Assembly (NCBI GenBank): GCA_023818745.1
Contig: JAMWBY010000050.1
Coordinates: forward strand, 1-9,420
Reading direction: 5' to 3'
DNA length: 9,420 nucleotides
Origin: Candidatus Omnitrophota bacterium
GTDB taxonomy: Bacteria; Ratteibacteria; UBA8468; B48-G9; JAFGKM01
Shown here: positions 1 through 6,269 of the stretch, one piece after another
Position numbering within the stretch: position 1 is the first letter of the stretch
How the letters are laid out: each line of letters starts with the position of its first letter
The notes under the pieces: model-generated
What the model was told of the DNA's origin: nothing
Database searches by the model: none
Seen by the model: the letters and a program-made list of their open reading frames with translations, nothing else
Made by a program: the position numbers and the translations under genes

Positions 1-1
1 G

Positions 2-1351
2 TCTCTTTTTTCTATTTTTTTAGGATATTCTTTAATTACGCTTTTTCCAGAAGAAACAGATTTAAACTGGCGACAAAGTATGAGTATTACTGCTATAATC
101 TGGTTAATTTACATGTTTATAGGAGCTATTCCACTTTTTTTATCTGGTCATTACAATTCCTATTTAGACGCCTGTTTTGAATCAATGAGTGCTCTTGCAA
201 CAACTGGTCTTGTTTTGGTTAACGACCTTGACCATATGGCTCATTGTTATAATTTCTGGCGTCATTTTATGTGTTTTATTGGTGGACAGGGAATTATTCT
301 TATTGGTCTAATTATATTTTTTAAAGGAACAAGTGCTTTCAAAATTTATGTAGGAGAAGGCAGAGAAGAAAAAATTCTACCAAATATTTTTAAAACTGCA
401 AAATTTATATGGTTTGTTAGTTCTTGTTATTTAATAATTTTTACTCTTGTCATAGGAATAATAAATATTTTTTTTAATGGTTTTTCTCCAAATAGAGCAT
501 TTTTTCATGCTTTATGTATATTTATGGCTGGCTGGGACACGGCAGGTTTTGCTGTTCAATCACAGAATATAAATTATTATCATAATCCTTTAATTGAGAT
601 ATTAACATCTTTAATTGCATGCCTTGGTGCTTTAAATTTTGGACTTCATTATAGTATATGGACAGGAAAAATAAAAGAAATATTCAAAAACTATGAACTG
701 AAAGTATTTTTAATAAGTATAACAATTTTAACAATTTTTACTTTTTTGGTATTTTCAAAAAATTCATCTTCTTTAAATTTTTTTGCCAACTTTAGAGTAG
801 TTAGTTATCAATTAATTTCTTCTCACACAGGTGTTGGATATTCCAATATAGATTCTTTCTCCCTTAAAAATTGGCCTGAGTTATCACTTATTTTTTTAGT
901 AATTGCCATGGGTTTTGGAGGATGTTCCTGTTCAACTTCTGGTGGAATAAAAATGTTAAGGATTGGATTGATAATAAAAGAAATAAAAAAAGAAATAAAA
1001 TTATATACTTCTCCTACCGCATCCATAATTATTGAAAAATTTCATCATTTAAAAGATATAGAACTGGCAGATTCACAAGTTAAAACATCCTCTATAATTC
1101 TCATTCTTTTTATATTTACTTATTTTTTAGGTAGTTTAATTGGAACTTTTTATGGATATCCATTTTTATATTCAATTTTTGAATCTACATCAGCATGTGC
1201 CAATGTTGGACTCTCGGTAGGAATAACAAATCCCTCCATGCCAAACTTATTAAAAATTGTTTATATTTTTGAAATGTACCTTGGAAGATTAGAATTTCTC
1301 TCTGTCTTTGTTTTTATCAGTTATTTATTTTCCTTAAGGAGTAAAGAATGA
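2..1351 (+). CDS. trkH: TrkH/KtrB-type potassium uptake channel subunit, 5' end off the window
   Basis: Membrane subunit for K+ uptake of the TrkH/Ktr/HKT superfamily. The frame is open from base 2, and the residues before the ATG at 80 (ending in D-L-N-W-R-Q-S) match the usual TrkH lead-in, so that ATG is internal and roughly 40-70 residues lie off the left edge. Counting from the ATG at 80, the four pore loops and their filter glycines are present: T41-T42-G43-L44, T154-A155-G156-F157, V252-G253-Y254 and N375-V376-G377-L378. Other family marks are G68-G69-Q-G-I, the gate-loop segment ending S288-G-G-I-K291, and G402-R-L-E near the end. Many hydrophobic helices lie between. Trk/Ktr channels normally work with a cytoplasmic RCK/TrkA-type NAD- or nucleotide-binding subunit; none is in this window. 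The gene ends in an ATGA overlap with the next. Family assignment is secure; exact subfamily is not. Confidence 0.93.
   Translation, partial: SLFSIFLGYSLITLFPEETDLNWRQSMSITAIIWLIYMFIGAIPLFLSGHYNSYLDACFESMSALATTGLVLVNDLDHMAHCYNFWRHFMCFIGGQGIILIGLIIFFKGTSAFKIYVGEGREEKILPNIFKTAKFIWFVSSCYLIIFTLVIGIINIFFNGFSPNRAFFHALCIFMAGWDTAGFAVQSQNINYYHNPLIEILTSLIACLGALNFGLHYSIWTGKIKEIFKNYELKVFLISITILTIFTFLVFSKNSSSLNFFANFRVVSYQLISSHTGVGYSNIDSFSLKNWPELSLIFLVIAMGFGGCSCSTSGGIKMLRIGLIIKEIKKEIKLYTSPTASIIIEKFHHLKDIELADSQVKTSSIILILFIFTYFLGSLIGTFYGYPFLYSIFESTSACANVGLSVGITNPSMPNLLKIVYIFEMYLGRLEFLSVFVFISYLFSLRSKE
1336..1341 (+). promoter_or_regulatory. Ribosome binding site for the OB-fold gene
   Basis: AAGGAG sits six bases before the ATG at 1348, inside the last codons of trkH. 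Together with the ATGA stop-start overlap it fixes the downstream start and suggests that translation of the two genes is coupled. Confidence 0.75.
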
Positions 1352-1818
1352 AAAATATTTTTTTATTTTTTATTATCTTTGTGGGTTTGTATTCAGAAGA
1401 GATTGTAAAGATTATAGATCTTTATGAAAAGGAGGATTATTATGATGGGAAAATAGTTATAATTCAGGGAGAAGTAATTGGTGAAAAAATTGGTAATAAA
1501 GAAAATATATGGATAAATTTAAAAGATGATGCCTACCTCATTGGAATATTTGTTAACAAAAAGGAAGTAGAAAAAATTGAAAATTATGGAAAATATAAGG
1601 TTAAAGGTGATATTGTAAGAATAAAAGGAATCTATAATAAATTTTGCAACCAACATTATGGAAAAAGAGATATACATGTATTAGAATTAGAAGTAATTTC
1701 AAAAGGAATAAAATATAAGGAAGAGGTAGATTTATATAAAATTTTAACATCTTTCATTATGCTCTTTATCACCGTTTTTATTATTTTTTACTATCACAAA
1801 ACTTCTCCTATAAAATAA
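1348..1818 (+). CDS. Small membrane-anchored protein with an OB-fold-like domain, coupled to trkH
   Basis: A 156-residue protein of unknown function. Residues 1-16 look like a signal peptide (M-K-N then a hydrophobic run). Residues about 32-120 have the pattern of an OB fold: a V-x-I-x-G-E-V strand near 37-43, W55-I-N-L, I65-G-I-F and G87-D-I-V-R-I-K-G. Residues 132-148 form a hydrophobic helix, followed by a short basic tail. This predicts type I topology, with the OB domain outside the cytoplasm and the tail inside. A possible metal or ligand cluster is C100-x2-H103 followed by D108-I-H110. From memory this resembles unnamed single-OB membrane proteins of clostridia and related anaerobes with a similar C-x2-H...D-I-H segment; I could not confirm that here. 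The start is set by a good ribosome binding site and the four-base overlap with trkH, implying co-expression. Its 3' end overlaps miaB by 25 bases on the opposite strand. OB fold is an inference from pattern. Confidence 0.8.
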   Translation: MKNIFLFFIIFVGLYSEEIVKIIDLYEKEDYYDGKIVIIQGEVIGEKIGNKENIWINLKDDAYLIGIFVNKKEVEKIENYGKYKVKGDIVRIKGIYNKFCNQHYGKRDIHVLELEVISKGIKYKEEVDLYKILTSFIMLFITVFIIFYYHKTSPIK

Positions 1819-3086
1819 TGTCTTAATCCTTCAATAACTCTAATTTTTAAAACTTTTCCTGTTATATCTTTCTGAAAATTTACCAAAACAGGTTTATTTG
1901 TCTCTGTTCTTCCAATGTAAGTATTTTCCTTTTTAAAACTTTTTTCCTTTATAAAAGTATCTAATATCTGTCCTTCTACTTTCTTATTCTTCAATAATGA
2001 AATTTTATCTTGCAGATTTAAAATGTGAAAATGTCTTTCCCTCTTTTCTTCTTCTGATACTGTATCTAAAAATTCTGATGCTTTTGTTTGAGGTCTTGGA
2101 GAATACTTAAAAACAAAAAGGTCATCAAATTCTATTTTTTTAACTAAATTATATGTTTCTAAAAAATCCTTTTTTTCTTCATAAGGAAATCCAACTATTA
2201 TATCTGATGTAATAGAAATATTATTAACCTTTTTTCTTACTTTTTCAATTATTTCAAGATATTTTTCAGCAGTATATTTTCTATTCATCAATTTTAATAT
2301 TTTATTTGAACCCGATTGAAGTGGAAGATGAAGATGTTTATAAAGTTTTTTTATATTAACAAAACAATCAATTAGCTCATCGGGTATATCTTTTGGATGA
2401 GATGTTAAAAATCCAATTCTCAAAATTCCCTCAATCTCACTAATTTTATAAAGTAAATCAACAAATCTTTCTCCTATATCTTTTCCATATTCATTTACAT
2501 TCTGTCCAATTAAAAAAATCTCTTTTACTCCCTTTTCAACAAGTTGCTTTATTTCATTAATAACAATATTTGATGGTTTACTTACAAGTTTTCCTCTTGT
2601 ATATGGAACAACACAATATGAACAGAAATTTTCACATCCTTTTGTAATTGATAAAAAACTTGATAATTTGTTTTTAGCCGCTGGTATTAATGGTTCTCTA
2701 AGAAATCCTTCGTCCTCCTCAAAAATAGAAATTTTTTCACCATTATAATTTTTCAAAACAGAAACAAATTTTTTATAAGAATTTGTTCCGCAAATAATAT
2801 CAATAAATTCATATTTTTTAAAAATTTCATCTCTATACAAAGATGGAACACAACCAACAAGGCAGAATATTTTTTTATTTTTTAATAATTTATGAGAACA
2901 CAAAAAAGAAATTGCTCTATTCTCCGCATGTTGTCTGACACAACATGTATTTATTATTACAAAATCTGCATTTTGGAGATTTTCAACTTCAACAAAACCA
3001 TTAATTTTTAAAAGAGTTCTCAATCTATCAGAATCATCAAAATTCATCTGGCATCCATATGTTTTTAGAAAAAATTTTAAACTCAT
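1794..3086 (-). CDS. miaB: tRNA-2-methylthio-N6-(dimethylallyl)adenosine synthase MiaB
   Basis: Radical-SAM methylthiotransferase that adds the 2-methylthio group to N6-isopentenyl-A37 of tRNAs reading UNN codons. At 430 residues it has normal length. The N-terminal UPF0004 domain carries the auxiliary cluster cysteines C12 (in Y-G-C-Q-M-N), C48 (in N-T-C-C-V-R) and C79 (in V-G-C-V). The radical-SAM motif is C151-x3-C155-x2-C158, followed by V-V-P-Y-T-R-G. The segments G-Q-N-V-N-E-Y-G-K-D, T-S-H-P-K-D, P-L-Q-S-G-S and D-I-I-V-G-F-P place it with MiaB and not MtaB or RimO. A TRAM domain occupies about 365-430. Oddities: a second Cys (C49) beside C48, and K-L-V-S-K where MiaB usually has R-E-x-S-R after the Y-T-R-G. 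It is the last gene of the minus-strand block, seven bases after the DUF4321 gene, with GAAAGG at 3099-3104, twelve bases from the ATG. Confidence 0.95.
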   Translation of the reverse strand: MSLKFFLKTYGCQMNFDDSDRLRTLLKINGFVEVENLQNADFVIINTCCVRQHAENRAISFLCSHKLLKNKKIFCLVGCVPSLYRDEIFKKYEFIDIICGTNSYKKFVSVLKNYNGEKISIFEEDEGFLREPLIPAAKNKLSSFLSITKGCENFCSYCVVPYTRGKLVSKPSNIVINEIKQLVEKGVKEIFLIGQNVNEYGKDIGERFVDLLYKISEIEGILRIGFLTSHPKDIPDELIDCFVNIKKLYKHLHLPLQSGSNKILKLMNRKYTAEKYLEIIEKVRKKVNNISITSDIIVGFPYEEKKDFLETYNLVKKIEFDDLFVFKYSPRPQTKASEFLDTVSEEEKRERHFHILNLQDKISLLKNKKVEGQILDTFIKEKSFKKENTYIGRTETNKPVLVNFQKDITGKVLKIRVIEGLRHYFIGEVL

Positions 3087-3093
3087 AGTAAAA

Positions 3094-3351
3094 TTATACC
3101 TTTCTTAAAGAGTAAAGTGCACCACCTATTAAACCTAAAAGAGTAAAAAAATTTACTTTAAAGTTTATAGAAAATGTTATTTTAAATATTCTTAAGTCCA
3201 AATTATTTATACTCAATATAGAGTTTGTAGATTTTGATAGAAAATCATAATAAAATGTTCCAGGATGAATAAAAAAAAGCAAAATTTCTCCAATGCAACT
3301 TCCTATCATTGCACTTAAAAAAAGGACTAAAATTATATAAAAAACTTTCAT
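3094..3351 (-). CDS. DUF4321 family small membrane protein
   Basis: An 85-residue protein of unknown function with two predicted membrane helices. The first, residues 3-26, contains the G-S-x-I-G-E segment; the second, about 66-80, contains L-G-L-I-G-G-A. Between them lies a soluble, mostly extracytoplasmic loop with the pattern I-F-K-I-T-F-S-I-N-F-K-V-N that leads into the last helix. This layout and the closing F-K-V-N...G-L-I-G pattern match the DUF4321 family as I remember it. I chose the ATG at 3351-3349. A TTG six codons upstream (3369-3367) keeps the frame open but has no ribosome binding site and would add polar residues before the first helix. It sits 40 bases after the recombinase gene and seven bases before miaB, so it is probably co-transcribed, but neither neighbour suggests a job for it. 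Family call moderate; gene reality good. Confidence 0.72.
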   Translation of the reverse strand: MKVFYIILVLFLSAMIGSCIGEILLFFIHPGTFYYDFLSKSTNSILSINNLDLRIFKITFSINFKVNFFTLLGLIGGALYSLRKV

Positions 3352-3391
3352 ATTTAAAATATAAACCAAAATATTCTAAATATCAATATAA

Positions 3392-4261
3392 TTATGCTCT
3401 TGGATGAAATTTTTTATATAATTCTTTTATTTTTTTTCTATCCATATGTGTGTAAATCTCTGTTGTGGATATTGATTTATGTCCAAGCAATTCCTGAATA
3501 ACTCTTAAATCAAGTCCTTCTTTTAGCAAATGAGTAGCAAAAGTATGTCTTAATGTATGTGGTTTAACATTTTTATTAATACCCGCATATTTTGCATATT
3601 TTTTAACTATTTTCCATACACTCTGTCTTGAAATTTTTTCTCCCCTGCTATTCAAAAAGAGATACTCATTTATACTTTTTTTTCTCTCGTTTAAATATTT
3701 TCTTAATAGTTCTATCGTATTTTTATTCAATAAAGAGATCCTTTCCCTCTGTCTTTTTCCTTTAACCTTTATAAAACCAGCATCTAAATTTACATCCTCA
3801 ATTTTTAAATTACACAATTCAGAGACCCTTAATCCTGAACTATAAAAAAGTTCAAGTATTGCTAAATTTCTTATATGTTTTCTTGAAATTTTATCTATAC
3901 TTAGAATTTTATTAATTTCTTCTTCTGTTAGGACATCCGGCAGTTTTCTTTCAATTTTAGGAGTATCAATCTTCATCTCTTTATTATTTACATATCCTCT
4001 TGCCAATAAAAATTTATAGAAATTTCTTATTCCAGACAAAATCCTTACAATACTTGTAGGAGAATAATTCATTTTCTTTAAGAATAGAACAAAATGGGTA
4101 ATATCTTCTGAATTAACTTTATTTAAATTTATTTTTTTCTCATACATAAAATTTTTAAATTTTGAAAGGTCATTTTTATAAGCAGAAACAGTATTAAAAG
4201 ATAAATTTTTTTCTATTATTAAATGCTCCTCAAATTTTTCAATTAAATCTTTCATATTCAT
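3392..4261 (-). CDS. xerD: Tyrosine recombinase, XerC/XerD type
   Basis: Site-specific tyrosine recombinase of 289 residues, the usual Xer length; XerC and XerD resolve chromosome dimers at dif. Residues 5-90 form the SAM-like N-terminal core-binding domain, with the usual S-x-x-T-x-x-x-Y-x-x-D-L segment at 21-32. The catalytic domain, about 107-280, has every active-site residue: R145 (in S-G-L-R-V-S-E-L), K169 (24 residues later, the same spacing as in E. coli XerD), H235-x2-R238, H261 (in L-L-G-H) and nucleophile Y270 (in I-Y-T-H). It ends F-H-P-R-A, typical of XerD and XerC. The start overlaps the ligA stop as ATGA, with AAGGA seven bases upstream. The housekeeping operon and absence of attachment sites or phage genes argue for a chromosomal Xer and not an integrase. 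Whether it is XerC, XerD or a single XerH-like enzyme cannot be settled here. Confidence 0.92.
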   Translation of the reverse strand: MNMKDLIEKFEEHLIIEKNLSFNTVSAYKNDLSKFKNFMYEKKINLNKVNSEDITHFVLFLKKMNYSPTSIVRILSGIRNFYKFLLARGYVNNKEMKIDTPKIERKLPDVLTEEEINKILSIDKISRKHIRNLAILELFYSSGLRVSELCNLKIEDVNLDAGFIKVKGKRQRERISLLNKNTIELLRKYLNERKKSINEYLFLNSRGEKISRQSVWKIVKKYAKYAGINKNVKPHTLRHTFATHLLKEGLDLRVIQELLGHKSISTTEIYTHMDRKKIKELYKKFHPRA

Positions 4262-6255
4262 TTATTCATCCTTGATTTCACAAGTTTTTCAAATTCTTCT
4301 TCGCTTATAATTTTAACCCCAAGTGTCTGCGCTTTTTGTAATTTTGAACCTGGTTGGTCTCCACATATAAGATAATCTGTCTTTTTTGAAACAGAATCAG
4401 AAACTTTTCCACCAAGTTTTTTAATATAATTTTCAATCTCATTTCTTGAATAGTTTTTTAATGTTCCAGTTATAACAAAACTTAAACCTGAAAGAATATC
4501 TTTTTTTTCTTCAGTCTTTTCTTTTTCCATCCTTACACCTGCTTTTTTCAGTTTTTCAATAACTTTTAAATTTTCCTCGTTATTAAAAAAATCTATTATG
4601 CTTTCTGCCATAATAGGACCTATCTCTGAAATGGAAGATAATTTTTCAAAACCAGCATTTTTTAGTTCGTCTATTGAATTAAATTCATTTGCAAGAATTT
4701 CACTTGCATGGACACCAATATGTCTTATACCAAGAGCATAAATTAAATTAGCAAAAGGCGTTGATTTGCTTCTCTCTATTGAGTCAAGTAAATTTTTTAC
4801 TGATTTATCACCCATTCTTTCAATCTTTATTAAATCATCATATTTCAAATAATAAATATCTCCATAATCAGAAAGTAATCCCTTATCTACAAGAATATTA
4901 ACCCATTTCTCTCCCAACCCTTCTATATTCATAGCATCTCTTCCTACAAAGTGAATAATTCTTTCTTTAACCTGTGCAGGACATCTAATATTTGGACATC
5001 TTATTGCTACTTCCTCTTTGTCTTTAACGACTTTACTTTTACACACAGGGCAGAATTCAGGAATAGGGATGTTTTTTTCTTTACCTGTTCTTACTTCTGG
5101 AATAACTTTTACAACTTTGGGAATAATTTCTCCACTTTTTTCTATAAAAACCCTATCTCCTATTTTAATACCAAGTCGTTTGATCTCATCAAAATTATGT
5201 AATGTTGCTCTTGAAACAGTTGTTCCGCTTACATGAACAGGTTCAAGTATTGCAACAGGAGTAAGAGTTCCTGTTCTTCCAACTTGAATAATGACATCTT
5301 TTACAACTGTTGTTACTTGTTCAGCAGGAAATTTATAAGCAACCGCCCATCGTGGACTTTTTGTTGTAGTTCCAAGCGTTCTTTGCAAAAGTATAGAATT
5401 GACTTTAATAACCATCCCATCTATATTATAAGGTAAATTAAACCGTTTACTCTCCCATTCATTACAATATTCAATAACTTTGTGAATATCCTTACATAAT
5501 TTTCTATATGGATTTACAGGGAATCCTATTTCTTTCAAAAAATTTAAAACTTCCCAGTGTGTTTCAGGTCCGTTTTTTATAAATCCCTGATAAACGAAAA
5601 TCTGCAAATTTCTCTGAGCAACAATTTTAGGGTCAAGTAATTTTAAAGAACCCGCAGTAGCATTTCTTGGATTTGCAAATAAGACATCTCCATTTTTTTC
5701 TCTTTCTTTATTCAATTTTTCAAAATCATCTTTTCTCATATAAACTTCTCCACGAACTTCAATCGGTTCTCTATATGTAATCTTCAAGGGCAGTGTCTTT
5801 ATTGTTTTTAAATTTTCTGTAATATCATCCCCTTTAAAGCCATCTCCTCTTGTTACTCCAAGGACAAATTCTCCTTTCTCATAATGGAGAGAAACCGCAA
5901 CTCCATCATATTTCAATTCAACAACATAATCAACTTCATTTACATCTCCCATCCTTTTTATTTTTTTATCAAATTCTATAAGTTCTTCGCTTGAATAAGT
6001 ATTATCCATACTTAACATTGGGATTTTATGTTCAATAGTTCTAAAACCTTCAAGAACCTGGCCTCCCACTTTTTGAGTAGGAGAATTAGGAAGTTTATAT
6101 TCAGGATATTTTTCTTCAAGTTCAGCAAGTTCCTTATACAATTTATCATATTCATAATCGCTAATTACTGGATTATTTTCAACATAATACATATAATTAT
6201 AATAATTTAAAAGATCTACAAGTTCTTTTATCCTTTCTTTTGGATCTTTTACCAT
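4258..6255 (-). CDS. ligA: NAD-dependent DNA ligase LigA
   Basis: Seals nicks in duplex DNA during replication and repair, using NAD+ to adenylate itself. At 665 residues it has full family length. Domain Ia is at about 5-70 (Y-Y...S-D-x-E-Y-D-x-L). The adenylation domain has the nucleophile K115 in K-Y-D-G, R136-G-D-G, E170 and N198-A-T-A-G-S, plus the I278-D-G-M-V-I-K and V306-A-Y-K-F-P motifs. The OB fold spans about 320-395 (V-G-R-T-G-T-L-T-P). The zinc finger is C402-x2-C405-x14-C420-x4-C425. Helix-hairpin-helix repeats cover about 435-560. A C-terminal BRCT domain lies at about 588-660 (G-T-L...K-K-T-D-Y-L-I). Nothing is missing. The start is fixed by AGGAGG five bases before the ATG. 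It follows the DUF763 gene by 14 bases and overlaps the Xer gene by four. Confidence 0.98.
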   Translation of the reverse strand: MVKDPKERIKELVDLLNYYNYMYYVENNPVISDYEYDKLYKELAELEEKYPEYKLPNSPTQKVGGQVLEGFRTIEHKIPMLSMDNTYSSEELIEFDKKIKRMGDVNEVDYVVELKYDGVAVSLHYEKGEFVLGVTRGDGFKGDDITENLKTIKTLPLKITYREPIEVRGEVYMRKDDFEKLNKEREKNGDVLFANPRNATAGSLKLLDPKIVAQRNLQIFVYQGFIKNGPETHWEVLNFLKEIGFPVNPYRKLCKDIHKVIEYCNEWESKRFNLPYNIDGMVIKVNSILLQRTLGTTTKSPRWAVAYKFPAEQVTTVVKDVIIQVGRTGTLTPVAILEPVHVSGTTVSRATLHNFDEIKRLGIKIGDRVFIEKSGEIIPKVVKVIPEVRTGKEKNIPIPEFCPVCKSKVVKDKEEVAIRCPNIRCPAQVKERIIHFVGRDAMNIEGLGEKWVNILVDKGLLSDYGDIYYLKYDDLIKIERMGDKSVKNLLDSIERSKSTPFANLIYALGIRHIGVHASEILANEFNSIDELKNAGFEKLSSISEIGPIMAESIIDFFNNEENLKVIEKLKKAGVRMEKEKTEEKKDILSGLSFVITGTLKNYSRNEIENYIKKLGGKVSDSVSKKTDYLICGDQPGSKLQKAQTLGVKIISEEEFEKLVKSRMNK
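4269..4273 (-). promoter_or_regulatory. Ribosome binding site for the Xer gene
   Basis: On the minus strand AAGGA lies seven bases before the ATG at 4261, within the last codons of ligA. It supports the first of two nearby in-frame ATGs (codons 1 and 3) and fits translational coupling with ligA through the ATGA overlap. Confidence 0.65.
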
Positions 6256-6261
6256 CCTTTA

Positions 6262-6267
6262 CCTCCT
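6262..6267 (-). promoter_or_regulatory. Strong ribosome binding site for ligA
   Basis: AGGAGG on the minus strand, five bases before the ATG at 6255, in the 14-base gap after the DUF763 gene. It is the strongest Shine-Dalgarno sequence in the window and sets the ligA start. Confidence 0.85.
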
Positions 6268-6269
6268 GG

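Noticed and set aside
823..1026. Minus-strand open frame of 67 codons inside trkH
   Set aside because: It is antisense to conserved TrkH gate and pore segments and has no family resemblance or start signals.
3367..3369. TTG as the start of the DUF4321 gene
   Set aside because: No ribosome binding site precedes it, and the ATG six codons later starts directly before the first membrane helix.
3392..4261. Tyrosine recombinase as a phage or island integrase
   Set aside because: Length, the C-terminal H-P-R-A and tight operon with ligA are those of chromosomal Xer. No phage genes, tRNA target or flanking direct repeats are visible. I also looked for a dif-like palindrome and saw none.
4951..5436. 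Open frames on the plus strand opposite ligA
   Set aside because: They lie fully antisense to an intact ligA, have Phe/Asn/Thr-rich or low-complexity translations and no ribosome binding sites.
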